Origin: Achromobacter sp. MYb9
GTDB taxonomy: Bacteria > Pseudomonadota > Gammaproteobacteria > Burkholderiales > Burkholderiaceae_B
NCBI RefSeq assembly: GCF_002975275.1
Contig: NZ_PCOQ01000001.1
Span: 744,001 to 808,000, forward strand
DNA length: 64,000 bases
Reading direction: 5' to 3'
This document shows positions 37,944 through 47,403 of this stretch, piece after piece (positions within the stretch are counted from its first letter, which is position 1; each line of letters opens with the position of its first letter). A program made the translations under genes and the position numbers. The notes under the pieces are model-generated. The model was given only the letters and a program-made list of their open reading frames with translations. It was not told the DNA's origin and did no database searches.

Positions 37944-38936
37944 TCAGTCCAGCTTGATGTTCTGCTTTTTCACGACGTCTTGAGCCCAGTCGAACTGCTC
38001 TTTGATTTCCTTCGCGAACTCTTCCGGCGTGTTGCCCGACGGCGCCGAGCCTTGATCGTCCAGCGCCTTGATGACCTTCGGGTCCTTCAGGGCCACGACA
38101 GCGGCGTCACGCAGCTTGTTCACGACTTCCATCGGCGTGCCCTTGGGGGCCAGCAGACCGTACCAGACCGGCTGGTTCAAGACCGGGAAACCGGCTTGCT
38201 TGAACGTCGGCACGCCCTTCACGGCAGCGATTTCATCGGGCCATGCGATGGCCATGGCGCGCAGCTTGCCCGCCTGGATCTGCGGCATCGACGACGGCAG
38301 GTTGTCGAACAGGATTTCGATCTGGCCGCCGACGGCATCCGCCACGGCCGGGCCCGAACCCTTGTACGGCACGTGCACGATGTCGGTGCCCGTGGCCATC
38401 TTGAACGATTCGCCCATCAAGTGCAGCACGCCGCACGTGCCCGAGCTGCCGTAGGAGTACTTGCCCGGATTCTTCTTCAGCTCTTCGACGAAGCCCTTGA
38501 AGTCCTTGGCCGGGAACTTCGGGTTCACCGCGACCACGTTGGCCGTGTTGGCGAAGTTGGTGACCGGCTGGAAGTCCTTGATCGGATCGTACGGCAGGTC
38601 CTTCGGACGGCACGCCGGGTTCACGGCCATCGTCGAGACGGTGGCGATGGACAACGTGTAGCCGTCGGCATCGGCGCGCGCGGCTTCCGACGCACCGATG
38701 GCGCCACCTGCGCCGCCCTTGTTTTCCACAACCATCGGCTGGCCAAGTTCCTGGCTCATGCGCTGGGTCACCAGGCGCGCGATGATGTCGGTCGAGCCGC
38801 CAGGCGCGAACGGAACGATCACGCGGATCGGCTTGCTGGGGTATTTGTCGGCGGCGTGCGCGACGGAGACGCCAAGCGTGCCGGCGGCGCCGGTTGCCAA
38901 GGCGATAGCCACGGCCAGGGAGCGAACTTTATTCAT
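37944..38936 (-). CDS. Bug-family tripartite tricarboxylate transporter substrate-binding protein
   Basis: A 330-residue periplasmic receptor: signal peptide VRSLAVAIALATGAAGTLGVSVAHAAD, Bug core KPIRVIVPFAPGGSTDIIARLVTQRM, VENKGGAGGAIGASEAARADADGYTL, SSGTCGVLHLMGESFKMATG. Cys residues at PACRPKD and GTCGV could form a disulfide. A strong GGAGG lies before the ATG at 38936. It is a single-gene unit without TctAB partners and without an adjacent enzyme, so the ligand (a carboxylate) cannot be inferred. Confidence 0.9.
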   Translation of the reverse strand: MNKVRSLAVAIALATGAAGTLGVSVAHAADKYPSKPIRVIVPFAPGGSTDIIARLVTQRMSQELGQPMVVENKGGAGGAIGASEAARADADGYTLSIATVSTMAVNPACRPKDLPYDPIKDFQPVTNFANTANVVAVNPKFPAKDFKGFVEELKKNPGKYSYGSSGTCGVLHLMGESFKMATGTDIVHVPYKGSGPAVADAVGGQIEILFDNLPSSMPQIQAGKLRAMAIAWPDEIAAVKGVPTFKQAGFPVLNQPVWYGLLAPKGTPMEVVNKLRDAAVVALKDPKVIKALDDQGSAPSGNTPEEFAKEIKEQFDWAQDVVKKQNIKLD

Positions 38937-39179
38937 AGGTGTGTTTCCTCCAAGATTGCGAGCCCGTATGTAAACGGCCCGTTGTGTGTTGTGCCCGCCT
39001 GTAGGCGGACCAGCAGTTAACGGTGGGGGCGCATTGCTCGTGTGCTGCGTGTTTCGCGCTGCTTTTATGGATTGCTTGTGGCACACACGCCCGCCAGAAT
39101 GACGGAGAATAGCAGCAAATGCTTACACCCGCATAGCGAGCCGATCCCCGGCCAACGCCCTGAAATAACGCCTTAATCC

Positions 39180-40079
39180 ATGTCGGTCGCCCTTCTGGTT
39201 TTCCCTGATTTCTTGCTGGTCGCGCTAGGTTGGGCGCTACGTCACAAACTGGGATTTTCACGCGAGTTTTTTGCGGGCACCGAACGCCTCGTCTACTTCG
39301 TGCTGTTCCCCGCCCTGCTGTTCCAATCCATCTTGCGCACCCCCATCACGGCGGGCAACGCGGCCCTGCTGCTGCAGGCCACCGCGGCCGTCGTGGCCTC
39401 GGGCGTGGCGCTGGCCTGGCTGGCGGGCCTGATACTGCGGCCGTCGTCGCTGGGGCTGGCCTCGTCCGCGCAATGCGGCTACCGGTTCAACACGTACATT
39501 GGCCTGGCGCTGTCGGCCAGCCTGGCCGGCTCGCAGGGCCAGACGGTGATGGCGCTGATTATTGGCTTTGCCGTGCCCATGGCCAACATCGCGGCGGTCT
39601 ACGGGCTGGCGCGCCACAGCGGCGGCAACCTGCTGCGCGAGCTGGCGCGCAATCCACTGGTCGTGTCCACGCTGTTGGGCCTGGCCTGCAACCTCGCGGG
39701 GCTGCACTTGCCCGGCCCCGTGGATACCGTGCTGGCGCGCCTGGGCGCGGCGGCCATCGCGCTGGGCATCCTTTGCGTGGGCGCCAGCCTGGCATGGGAA
39801 GGCGGCAAGGGTTATGGCTTGCTGATCACGTGGATGTTGGGCGTCAAGCTCGTGGCGCTGCCCGCCGTGGCGCTACTGGTCGCGCACCTGTTGGGCCTGC
39901 CGCCCCTGGAGTCGCGGATGCTGCTGCTGTTTGCCGCCTTGCCCACCGCCTCCGCCGCCTACGTGCTGGCGATGCGCATGGGCGGAGACGGCCGGATGGT
40001 GGCGGTGCTGATCTCGCTGGGCACGCTATTCTCGGCGGCCACGATCCCGATGTGGCTGCTGTTCACCGGACACGCCTGA
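39180..40079 (+). CDS. AEC family transporter (auxin efflux carrier-like)
   Basis: A 299-residue membrane protein with about ten helices and the split-fold pattern of the AEC/PIN family (LVYFVLFPALLFQSILRTP; QCGYRFNTYIGLALSASLAG; LLLFAALPTASAAYVLAMRMGGDG). Bacterial members often export or take up dicarboxylates such as malate. No ribosome site is clear before the ATG at 39180. It converges with fumC, a fumarase, which is at least consistent with a C4 acid but may be chance. Confidence 0.82.
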   Translation: MSVALLVFPDFLLVALGWALRHKLGFSREFFAGTERLVYFVLFPALLFQSILRTPITAGNAALLLQATAAVVASGVALAWLAGLILRPSSLGLASSAQCGYRFNTYIGLALSASLAGSQGQTVMALIIGFAVPMANIAAVYGLARHSGGNLLRELARNPLVVSTLLGLACNLAGLHLPGPVDTVLARLGAAAIALGILCVGASLAWEGGKGYGLLITWMLGVKLVALPAVALLVAHLLGLPPLESRMLLLFAALPTASAAYVLAMRMGGDGRMVAVLISLGTLFSAATIPMWLLFTGHA

Positions 40080-40131
40080 TCCGGCGGAATGCGCGTTGCG
40101 CGGGGTTTCGAGCTTGCCGCGCGCCGCAATG

Positions 40132-40156
40132 AAAATGGCCGCCCATCGGCGGCCAT
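40132..40156. terminator. Intrinsic terminator of fumC
   Basis: ATGGCCGCC-CATC-GGCGGCCAT is a nine-base-pair stem; reading the minus strand it is followed by TTTTC, so it suits fumC. It may also limit read-through from the AEC gene. Confidence 0.75.
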
Positions 40157-40176
40157 CGTCATTGCGGCGCGACCGT

Positions 40177-41574
40177 TTACGACGGCTTGTGCGCGTTGGT
40201 CATCGAGCCCGGCACCACCCATTCGGCAAACTGCGCCTCGGTCACATAACCCAACGCCAACGCCGATTCCTTCAGCGACAGCCCTTCCTTGTGCGCCTTC
40301 TTCGCGATCTGTGCAGCCTTGTCGTAGCCGATGTGCGGATTCAGCGCCGTCACCAGCATCAGCGAACGGTCGACGAGTTCGGCGATGCGCGCGTGATTGG
40401 GTTCGATACCGGCGGCGCAGTGCTCGTTGAAGCTGGCCATGCCATCCGTCAGCAGCCGCACGGACTGCAGGAAGTTGTGGATCACCAGCGGCTTGAACAC
40501 GTTCAGTTCAAAATTGCCGCTGGCCCCGCCAATGTTGATGGCCACATCGTTGCCCAGCACCTGCGCGGCCAGCATCGTGATGGCTTCGCACTGCGTCGGG
40601 TTGACCTTGCCCGGCATGATCGAGCTGCCCGGTTCGTTTTCGGGAATGCTGATCTCGCCCAGGCCCGAACGCGGGCCGCTGGACAGCCAACGCACGTCGT
40701 TGGCGATCTTCATCAGGCCGGCGGCCAACGCCTTCAATGCGCCATGCGCGAACAACAGCGCTTCGTGGGACGCCAGGGCCTGGAACTTGTTGGGCGCCGA
40801 CACGAAGGCCGTGCCGGTGGCATGCGCCAGGTCCGCGGATACCTTGGCGCTGAACTGCGGGTGCGCGTTCAGGCCGGTGCCGACGGCGGTGCCCCCGATG
40901 GCCAGCTGATGCAGGCCGGCAAGCGTGGCGCGGATCTGCTGTTCGGCCAGGTCCAGCTGCGCGACATAGCCCGAGAGTTCCTGGCCCAGTGTCAGCGGCG
41001 TCGCGTCCTGCAGGTGGGTGCGGCCGATCTTCACGATGTCGTAGAACTCGGCGCTCTTGGTCGCGAAGGTCGCACGCAGCGCCTTCAGGGACGGCAGCAG
41101 GTGGTGCTCGACCTCGACGGCGGCGGCCACGTGCATGGCGGTCGGGAAGGTGTCGTTGGACGACTGGCCGCGGTTGACGTGATCGTTCGGGTGCACCTTG
41201 CGCGCTTCGCCGCGTTCTCCGCCCAACAGTTCCGAGGCGCGGTTCGCCAGCACCTCGTTCATGTTCATGTTGCTTTGCGTGCCCGAGCCCGTCTGCCAGA
41301 CCGACAAGGGGAACTCGTTGGGCCATTTGCCGGCAATGACTTCGTCGGCCGCGCGGATGATGCCATCGGCGATCGTCGGATCCAGTTCACCCAGTTCGGC
41401 GTTGACCTTGGCCGCCGAGCGCTTCAGGCGCGCCATCGCGTTGACCAGGGGAACGGGCATCTTCTCGGTGGAAATCGCGAAAAAATGCAGCGAACGTTGC
41501 GTTTGGGCGCCCCAGAGGTGATCCTCGGGGACTTCAATGGGCCCAAACGTGTCTTTTTCGATGCGGGTCTTCAT
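40177..41574 (-). CDS. fumC: Class II fumarate hydratase
   Basis: A 465-residue iron-free fumarase. Active-site sequences: [54 protein letters not shown], and the signature [10 protein letters not shown] at 316-325 with the catalytic serine. It interconverts fumarate and malate in the TCA cycle. Class II enzymes are favoured when iron is scarce or under oxidative stress, and an AT-rich, Fur-box-like sequence lies upstream (41638-41656). Confidence 0.94.
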   Translation of the reverse strand: MKTRIEKDTFGPIEVPEDHLWGAQTQRSLHFFAISTEKMPVPLVNAMARLKRSAAKVNAELGELDPTIADGIIRAADEVIAGKWPNEFPLSVWQTGSGTQSNMNMNEVLANRASELLGGERGEARKVHPNDHVNRGQSSNDTFPTAMHVAAAVEVEHHLLPSLKALRATFATKSAEFYDIVKIGRTHLQDATPLTLGQELSGYVAQLDLAEQQIRATLAGLHQLAIGGTAVGTGLNAHPQFSAKVSADLAHATGTAFVSAPNKFQALASHEALLFAHGALKALAAGLMKIANDVRWLSSGPRSGLGEISIPENEPGSSIMPGKVNPTQCEAITMLAAQVLGNDVAINIGGASGNFELNVFKPLVIHNFLQSVRLLTDGMASFNEHCAAGIEPNHARIAELVDRSLMLVTALNPHIGYDKAAQIAKKAHKEGLSLKESALALGYVTEAQFAEWVVPGSMTNAHKPS

Positions 41575-41637
41575 GGCGCGTACAACTCCGTGGCGGCGTC
41601 AGTCGCGTCCAGCGGCACTCGCCAGGCGCGACATATT

Positions 41638-41656
41638 GAGAATAGCAATCAATTAA
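41638..41656. promoter_or_regulatory. Possible Fur box upstream of fumC
   Basis: GAGAATAGCAATCAATTAA matches the 19-base Fur consensus at 11 positions. It is 64-82 bases upstream of the fumC start. The match is moderate and the region is simply AT-rich, so this is a hint only. Confidence 0.3.
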
Positions 41657-41680
41657 TAGATTAGCAGAAACCCGCATTCC

Positions 41681-41686
41681 TATAAT
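41681..41686 (+). promoter_or_regulatory. Candidate -10 element of tsaE
   Basis: A perfect TATAAT lies 50 bases before the tsaE ATG. No good -35 is seen at the usual distance. Confidence 0.4.
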
Positions 41687-41735
41687 TGCCGAAACCCGTG
41701 TTCCCTCCATCGATTTTTACCACTCGCCCAGCGCC

Positions 41736-42275
41736 ATGTCCGCCCCTCTTTGCAGCCTGACCTTGCACCTGCCCGACGAAGCCGCCACGGAATCGTTGGC
41801 GCGGCAGCTCGCCCCCCTGGTTTCCGGGGGCAAAACCGGCCCGGCAGGCGCCTGCATCCACCTTCAAGGCGACCTCGGGGCAGGAAAAACGGCCTTCACC
41901 CGGGCATTGTTGCGCGAATGCGGCATCACAGGCCGAATCAAAAGTCCTAGCTACGCGCTGCTTGAATCCTATAAAGTTTCTAACTTATACTTCTATCATC
42001 TTGATTTTTATAGATTTAGTGATTCGCGCGAATGGTTGGACGCAGGATTCCGGGATTTACTGCGTGACGATGCGGTCGTTTTGATCGAATGGCCGGAGCG
42101 GGCCGAGGGTCTTTTGCCCCCGCCCGACCTGCTGATTTCCCTGGCTTATGCCGGCGAGGGACGTGACGCCACCCTGACCGCGAACACCGCTCGAGGACAA
42201 ACATGGTTGAACGCGATTGTCCCCCCGCCCAAGACGGCGCCCTTTGCTCGGCAGGCGCCACCCGGCGCCGCCTGA
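41736..42275 (+). CDS. tsaE: tRNA threonylcarbamoyladenosine biosynthesis ATPase TsaE
   Basis: A 179-residue P-loop ATPase with Walker A GDLGAGKT at 45-52, the switch-like IKSPSYALLESY and the LDFYRFSDSREW and VVLIEWPERAEGLLP motifs of the family. With TsaB, TsaC and TsaD it makes t6A on tRNA. Codons for residues 76-97 are strikingly AT-rich compared with the rest (tataaagtttc, ttatacttcta), and a good promoter-like sequence lies there. The 3' end overlaps the amidase gene by 73 bases, as in many proteobacteria. Confidence 0.92.
   Translation: MSAPLCSLTLHLPDEAATESLARQLAPLVSGGKTGPAGACIHLQGDLGAGKTAFTRALLRECGITGRIKSPSYALLESYKVSNLYFYHLDFYRFSDSREWLDAGFRDLLRDDAVVLIEWPERAEGLLPPPDLLISLAYAGEGRDATLTANTARGQTWLNAIVPPPKTAPFARQAPPGAA
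41962..41991 (+). promoter_or_regulatory. Candidate promoter inside tsaE, serving amiC
   Basis: TTGAAT (41962-41967) and TATACT (41986-41991) match the sigma-70 consensus at five of six positions or close to it, with an 18-base spacer, inside the AT-rich part of tsaE. Transcription would begin about 200 bases before the amidase ATG. Confidence 0.45.
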
Positions 42276-43585
42276 TCAGCGTCGCGGCCACGCTGCTCGT
42301 CCTGCCGGTCTTGCCGCGCCTGGCGCAGGCCGCGACGATCCTGGCCGTGCGTACCTGGCCGGCCGACGAATACACCCGGGTCACGCTCGAACTCGACAGC
42401 GAGCTCAAGGCCGAACAGTTCACGCTTGAAAACCCCCACCGCCTGGTGGTGGATATCGAGGGACTGACCATCAGCGCGGCCCTGAACGACCTGGTATCCA
42501 AGGTCCGGCCCGACGACCCCTATATCCAAAGCCTGCGCGTGGCGCAGAACCGCCCGAACGTCGTGCGGCTGGTGTTCGACCTGAAGCAGCCCGTGGCGCC
42601 CCAGGTGTTCACGCTCAAGCCCGTGGCCGACTACCAGTACCGCCTGGTGCTGGATTTGTACCCGAAGGTCGCCCAAGACCCGCTGGTGGCGATCCTGAAC
42701 AAAAGCGGCGCCGACGCGGACGATCCCCTGGCCCGCATTCTGGAAGACATCCAGCGCAATCCGGCGACCCGCGCCGATCCGCCCGAACCGCCCCGCGTGA
42801 AGGGCCAGCAGCCCGCCCCGCCGCTGCCCACGGCGCCCAAGTCTCCCCCCGCGACCGCCGGCCGCGGCAAGCAGCGCATGGTGACCATCGCGCTGGATCC
42901 CGGCCACGGCGGCGAAGATCCGGGCGCCATCGGCAGCAGCGGCCTGCGTGAAAAAGACGTGGTGCTGCGCATCGCCCGGCGCCTGAAGGCGCTGATCGAC
43001 AGCCAGCCCTATATGCGCGCGTACCTGACGCGCGATGACGACTACTTCGTGCCGCTGCACGTGCGCGTGCAGAAGGCACGCCGCGTCCACGCGGACCTGT
43101 TCATCTCGATCCACGCGGACGCCTGGGTCAAGCCCTCGGCCAACGGCTCGTCGGTGTTCGCGTTGTCGCAGCGCGGCGCGACCAGCGCGCAAGCGCGCTG
43201 GATGGCCGATAAGGAAAACGCGGCCGACCTGATCGGCGGCGTCAACCTGGGCAGCCACGACCGCCAGGTGGCCAAGGTGCTGCTGGACCTGTCCACCACC
43301 GCGCAGATCAATGATTCGCTGAAGGTCGGCAACGCCTTTCTGGACGAAATCAAGAAGATCAACCGTCTGCACAAGAACAGCGTCGAACAGGCCGGTTTTG
43401 CCGTGCTGAAGGCGCCGGACATTCCATCCGTGCTGGTTGAAACCGCCTTCATCAGCAACCCCCAGGAAGAAGCCCTGCTGCGCAGCAACGCGCATCAGGA
43501 CAAGCTGGCGCAAGCCATGATGACCGGCATCCAGCGCTACTTCACCGCCAACCCGCCGCTGGCGCGGCTGGGCGACGTCAGCTGA
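42203..43585 (+). CDS. amiC: N-acetylmuramoyl-L-alanine amidase (AmiC type)
   Basis: A 460-residue precursor. The N-terminus has a twin-arginine signal (ATRRRLISVAATLLVLPVLP, cleavage near AQAA). An AMIN domain (about 46-150) for septal targeting follows, then a Pro-rich linker and an Amidase_3 domain (about 226-450). Zinc ligands are His235 (DPGHGGEDPG), Glu250 and His304 (ISIHAD); the catalytic glutamate is in VLVETAFISN. It cuts the amide bond between muramic acid and the stem peptide during cell separation. ATG lies within tsaE. Confidence 0.92.
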   Translation: MVERDCPPAQDGALCSAGATRRRLISVAATLLVLPVLPRLAQAATILAVRTWPADEYTRVTLELDSELKAEQFTLENPHRLVVDIEGLTISAALNDLVSKVRPDDPYIQSLRVAQNRPNVVRLVFDLKQPVAPQVFTLKPVADYQYRLVLDLYPKVAQDPLVAILNKSGADADDPLARILEDIQRNPATRADPPEPPRVKGQQPAPPLPTAPKSPPATAGRGKQRMVTIALDPGHGGEDPGAIGSSGLREKDVVLRIARRLKALIDSQPYMRAYLTRDDDYFVPLHVRVQKARRVHADLFISIHADAWVKPSANGSSVFALSQRGATSAQARWMADKENAADLIGGVNLGSHDRQVAKVLLDLSTTAQINDSLKVGNAFLDEIKKINRLHKNSVEQAGFAVLKAPDIPSVLVETAFISNPQEEALLRSNAHQDKLAQAMMTGIQRYFTANPPLARLGDVS

Positions 43586-43597
43586 ACGCGCTGGCGA

Positions 43598-43637
43598 AAA
43601 AAAGGGCAATGCGTCGTGAAGCGCATTGCCCTTTTTT
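43598..43637. terminator. Strong bidirectional intrinsic terminator
   Basis: The stem GGGCAATGCG / CGCATTGCCC with an eight-base loop is flanked by a run of seven A on the left and six T on the right. It ends amiC and the convergent DedA gene. Confidence 0.88.
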
Positions 43638-43675
43638 CTTTGGGAGCCCGTGACGCGGGGCTCGCGCGCCCCGTC

Positions 43676-44311
43676 CTACGCGCGGCGCGACTTGACCAGT
43701 TTGAATACGCCCGCGCCGATGACCGGCACGATTGCCGCAGCCAGGCCCAGCAGCACGATGGTGTTCAGGTGTTCGCGCACCAGCGGGATGTTGCCGAAGA
43801 AATAGCCGGCGGCGACCAGGCTGACGACCCACAGCAGCGCGCCCAGGATGTTGAATAGCTGGAACCGCGACATCGACATGTCGGCCACGCCCGCCACGAA
43901 GGGCGCGAACGTTCGCACGACCGGAATGAAGCGCGACATGACGATCGTCTTGCCGCCATGCTTTTCATAGAACGCGTGGGTACGCATCAGCGCGCCCCGG
44001 TCCAGGAACCTCAGGTTCATCGAGAACACGCGCGGCCCGATGTACCGGCCTATCATGTAGTTCAGCGTATTGCCGGAAATTGCCGCGACGATCAGCAGCA
44101 CCGCCATCATGACGGGGTCGATATGCCCGGTGGCGCCGAACGCGCCGGCAATGAACAACAGCGAATCGCCCGGCAGGAAAGGCAGGACGACCAGCCCCGT
44201 CTCCGCGAAGACGATCAGGAACAGCACCAGGTACACCCACACGCCGTATTGCGCGACCCAGACGCCCAGCGTCTTGTCGATGTGGAGCACCATATTGAAG
44301 AATTCAAGCAT
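43676..44311 (-). CDS. DedA family membrane protein
   Basis: A 211-residue protein of the DedA/VTT family: ETGLVVLPFLPGDSLLFIAGAF, GNTLNYMIGRYIGP, FLDRGALMRTHAFYEKHGGKTIVMSRFIPVVRTFAPFVAGVADM. The conserved acidic and arginine residues (Glu in AETGLV, Asp in PGDSL, Arg in SRFIPVVR) that the E. coli proteins need are present. DedA proteins are thought to move lipid carriers such as undecaprenyl phosphate or to keep membrane energetics. Single gene, divergent from mutL. Confidence 0.88.
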   Translation of the reverse strand: MLEFFNMVLHIDKTLGVWVAQYGVWVYLVLFLIVFAETGLVVLPFLPGDSLLFIAGAFGATGHIDPVMMAVLLIVAAISGNTLNYMIGRYIGPRVFSMNLRFLDRGALMRTHAFYEKHGGKTIVMSRFIPVVRTFAPFVAGVADMSMSRFQLFNILGALLWVVSLVAAGYFFGNIPLVREHLNTIVLLGLAAAIVPVIGAGVFKLVKSRRA

Positions 44312-44414
44312 TCAGCAGCCCGGAAGTCATAAGAGGGATTAGACCCCAGCGACTATAGCCCACCGGGCCATGGCGCTAAAATCATCCACACAGCCTCACC
44401 AGACCTCCAGCCTA

Positions 44415-46424
44415 ATGACCGAACGCCGTTCCATCCTTGCGCTTCCCGACCTGCTCATCAGCCAGATCGCCGCCGGCGAAGTGATCGAGCGCCCCGCCTC
44501 CGTCCTCAAGGAAATCCTCGAGAACGCGATCGACGCGGGGGGCCGCGCCATCGAAGTGCGCCTGGAAGGCGGCGGCATCCGCCGGATCGCCGTCACGGAC
44601 GACGGCGGGGGCATCCCCCCCGACGAATTGTCGTTGGCGCTGGCGCGCCACGCCACCAGCAAGATCCGGTCGCTGAACGAACTGGAATCCGTCGCATCGA
44701 TGGGGTTCCGCGGCGAAGCGCTGGCATCGATCGCGTCCGTCGCCCAGGTCACCATCATTTCGCGTACCCGCGACGGCGAGCACGCCTGGCAGATCGACGC
44801 CGGCAACATGCAGGTCAGCCCCGCCTCGGGCCCGCCGGGCACCACCGTGGATGTGCGCCAGCTGTTCGACGCGGTTCCGGCCCGACGCAAGTTCCTGCGG
44901 TCCGAAGCCACGGAATTCGGCCACTGCGTCGATGCGATGGAACGCATCGCCCTGGCGCACCCGCAGATCGCGTTCCGCCTGTTCCACCACGACCGCGCGC
45001 AACGCCAATGGCTGCCCGCCGAACCGCCCCAGCGTATCCGCGACGTGCTGGGCGCCGAATTCGCCGAGCACGGGCTGCTGCTGTCGCACTCGGTCGGCAC
45101 GGTCAGCCTGGCCGGCATGATCACGCGTCCGACGGCGGCGCGCGCCCGCGCCGACCGGCAGTACCTGTACGTGAACGGCCGCTATGTGCGCGACCGCACC
45201 GTCAGCCATGCGTTGCGCGCCGCCTATGCCGACGTGCTGCATGGCGACCGCCAGCCGGCCTACGTGCTGTTCCTGGACATCGACCCTGCCGCCGTGGACG
45301 TGAACGTCCATCCGGCCAAGCATGAAGTCCGATTCCGCGACAGCGGCGCCGTGCACCGCTTCGTGTCGCACGCGGTTGGCCAGACCCTGGCGCAGACGGG
45401 CGGCTCGTCGGCGGTCTCGCCCGCGTCGCAAAGCGAGGCGGATGACGGCGGTTTCGAAACCGTCGCACAAACCGCCGCGCCCTCGTCTGCCGGACTCGCC
45501 ACCGCCTCTGCCCCGCCCAGCGCTCCCGCCGGGGACGCCACGCGCCTGGCGGACGCCCCCCGGCCGGGTTATTCGGGTGGCAATTCCGGTGGCAATTCCG
45601 GCAGCCATTCCAGCGGCTATTCCGGCGGCAACCCGGGCGGCAACGCCGGCTATGGCCTGCGCCCGTCGCCGGCCCCGCAACGCGCACACACCCAGGTGCC
45701 ATTCCGCCTGCACGCCGAACCCGCCGGCATCCCCGCGGCCGACTGGCAATCGCTGTACCGCCCGTTGTCCGACGACACGGCCGCCAACGTCACGCCCGTG
45801 CGGGAGCCCAGCCCGGCGGCCGGTTTGCCGGCAGGCGAAGAACATCCACTGGGCATGGCGCTGGCGCAATTGCACGGCATCTACATCCTGGCGCAGAACC
45901 GTCGCGGCATGGTGTTGGTGGACATGCACGCCGCCCATGAACGCGTCGTATACGAACAGCTGAAGCAGGCGCTGGACGCGCGCAGCCTGCCCCGCCAGGA
46001 CCTGCTGGTGCCGGTGGTGTTCCACGCGCAAGAGAAAGACGTGGCCATCGTCGAGGAATTCGAGGCGCAACTGGCCGACCTGGGCTTCGAGATGCGCCCG
46101 TCGGGCCCCACGTCGATTGCCGTGCGCTCGGTGCCCGCCATCCTGGCGCGCGGCGACATCGAAACGCTGGCACGCGCGGTGCTGCGCGACCTGGGCGCCG
46201 TGGGTGTGTCGCGCCTGCTGACCGAACAGCGCAACGAACTGCTGTCCACCATGGCCTGCCATGGCTCCGTGCGCGCCAACCGCAAGCTGACCATCGAAGA
46301 AATGAACGGCCTGCTGCGCCAGATGGAATCCACCGAACGGGCCGACCAGTGCAACCACGGGCGCCCGACCTGGGTGCAGTGGTCGGTGTCGGACCTGGAC
46401 AAGCTCTTTCTGCGCGGACAATAA
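44415..46424 (+). CDS. mutL: DNA mismatch repair protein MutL
   Basis: A 669-residue MutL. N-terminal GHKL ATPase: [39 protein letters not shown]. The more common serine-leucine of ENSLDAG reads ENAIDAG. C-terminal part has [12 protein letters not shown] at about residue 503, matching the endonuclease motif DQHA(X)2E(X)4E with Q to M, plus [12 protein letters not shown] and CNHGRPTW. So it probably nicks DNA itself. The linker contains a Gly/Ser/Asn repeat (residues 386-414). Start at 44415 ([21 protein letters not shown]). miaA follows two bases after the stop. Confidence 0.93.
   Translation: MTERRSILALPDLLISQIAAGEVIERPASVLKEILENAIDAGGRAIEVRLEGGGIRRIAVTDDGGGIPPDELSLALARHATSKIRSLNELESVASMGFRGEALASIASVAQVTIISRTRDGEHAWQIDAGNMQVSPASGPPGTTVDVRQLFDAVPARRKFLRSEATEFGHCVDAMERIALAHPQIAFRLFHHDRAQRQWLPAEPPQRIRDVLGAEFAEHGLLLSHSVGTVSLAGMITRPTAARARADRQYLYVNGRYVRDRTVSHALRAAYADVLHGDRQPAYVLFLDIDPAAVDVNVHPAKHEVRFRDSGAVHRFVSHAVGQTLAQTGGSSAVSPASQSEADDGGFETVAQTAAPSSAGLATASAPPSAPAGDATRLADAPRPGYSGGNSGGNSGSHSSGYSGGNPGGNAGYGLRPSPAPQRAHTQVPFRLHAEPAGIPAADWQSLYRPLSDDTAANVTPVREPSPAAGLPAGEEHPLGMALAQLHGIYILAQNRRGMVLVDMHAAHERVVYEQLKQALDARSLPRQDLLVPVVFHAQEKDVAIVEEFEAQLADLGFEMRPSGPTSIAVRSVPAILARGDIETLARAVLRDLGAVGVSRLLTEQRNELLSTMACHGSVRANRKLTIEEMNGLLRQMESTERADQCNHGRPTWVQWSVSDLDKLFLRGQ
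45570..45656 (+). repeat. Imperfect Gly/Ser/Asn repeat in the MutL linker
   Basis: Units of YSGGN and SGGN are repeated, encoded by tattcgggtggcaat, tccggtggcaat and variants. Two adjacent 12-base units (ggtggcaattcc) are almost identical and could slip without a frame change. The region joins the ATPase and C-terminal domains. Confidence 0.6.
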
Positions 46425-46426
46425 GC

Positions 46427-47392
46427 TTGTCGTCTTCCGCCCCCCCCGATACGCCGCTGGTCATCTGCCTGGCCGGCCCCACCGCGGCCGGCAAAAGCGC
46501 CTCTACGCTGGCGCTGGCCGAACGCTGGCCAATGGAGATCGTCAACGTCGATTCCGCCACGATCTACCGCGGCATGGACATCGGCACGGCCAAGCCGTCG
46601 CGGGACGAACAGGCCCGCGTGCCGCAGCACCTGCTGGATATCCTGGACCCGGCGCAGTCGTACTCGGCCGCCGAATTCCGCGCCGACGCGCTGCGCCTGA
46701 TCGGCGAGATCCGCGCGCGCGGACGCATTCCGCTGCTGGCCGGCGGCACCATGATGTATTACAAGGCCCTGCGCGACGGGCTGGACGACCTGCCGCAGGC
46801 CGACCCCGCCTTGCGCGCCGAACTCGAAGCCCGCGCGGCCCGGCTAGGCTGGCCTGCCCTGCACGCCGAGCTTGCAGTGCTGGACCCCGTGACGGCCGCC
46901 CGCCTGGCGCCCAACGACAGCCAGCGCATCCAGCGTGCGCTGGAAATCTGCCAGTTATCGGGCCAGCCCATGTCGGCGCTGCTGCAACGCGGGCAGCGCA
47001 AACCGGACGACGACGCCAACCAGTACCTGACCATCAGCCTGGAACCCTCCGACCGCGCCGCCCTGCATGCGCGCATCGAACAACGCTTTGACGCGATGGT
47101 GGCCCAGGGCTTGCTGGACGAGGTCCGTGGCTTGCGCGCGCGGCCCGACCTGCATCCCGGCCTGCCGTCCGTCCGCTGCGTGGGCTACCGGCAAATGTGG
47201 GCGCACCTGGACGGCGACATCGACCTGGCCACCGCCCGCGAACAGGGCATCGCGGCCACGCGCCAGCTGGCCAAGCGTCAGATCACGTGGCTGCGGGCGC
47301 AACCCGAACGCGTCATCGTGGACTGCCTGGCCGCCGACGCCGTCCCGCAGACGATCGACGCGGTGGCCATGGCGCTAGCCAAAAAGCCTTAG
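46427..47392 (+). CDS. miaA: tRNA dimethylallyltransferase
   Basis: A 321-residue MiaA with Walker A GPTAAGKS at 17-24, the catalytic aspartate in [19 protein letters not shown], the threonine/arginine loop [15 protein letters not shown] and the C-terminal [14 protein letters not shown] and [12 protein letters not shown]. It adds a dimethylallyl group to A37 of tRNAs reading UNN codons. The only start close to the conserved part is TTG at 46427, two bases after the mutL stop; a GTG at 46349 would lie within mutL. Translational coupling with mutL is likely. Confidence 0.92.
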   Translation: MSSSAPPDTPLVICLAGPTAAGKSASTLALAERWPMEIVNVDSATIYRGMDIGTAKPSRDEQARVPQHLLDILDPAQSYSAAEFRADALRLIGEIRARGRIPLLAGGTMMYYKALRDGLDDLPQADPALRAELEARAARLGWPALHAELAVLDPVTAARLAPNDSQRIQRALEICQLSGQPMSALLQRGQRKPDDDANQYLTISLEPSDRAALHARIEQRFDAMVAQGLLDEVRGLRARPDLHPGLPSVRCVGYRQMWAHLDGDIDLATAREQGIAATRQLAKRQITWLRAQPERVIVDCLAADAVPQTIDAVAMALAKKP

Positions 47393-47403
47393 GCCGCAGA
47401 CGC

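Noticed and set aside
46349-47392. MiaA start at GTG 46349
   Set aside because: It would overlap mutL by 76 bases and adds residues without homology; TTG 46427 just after the mutL stop fits the family N-terminus.
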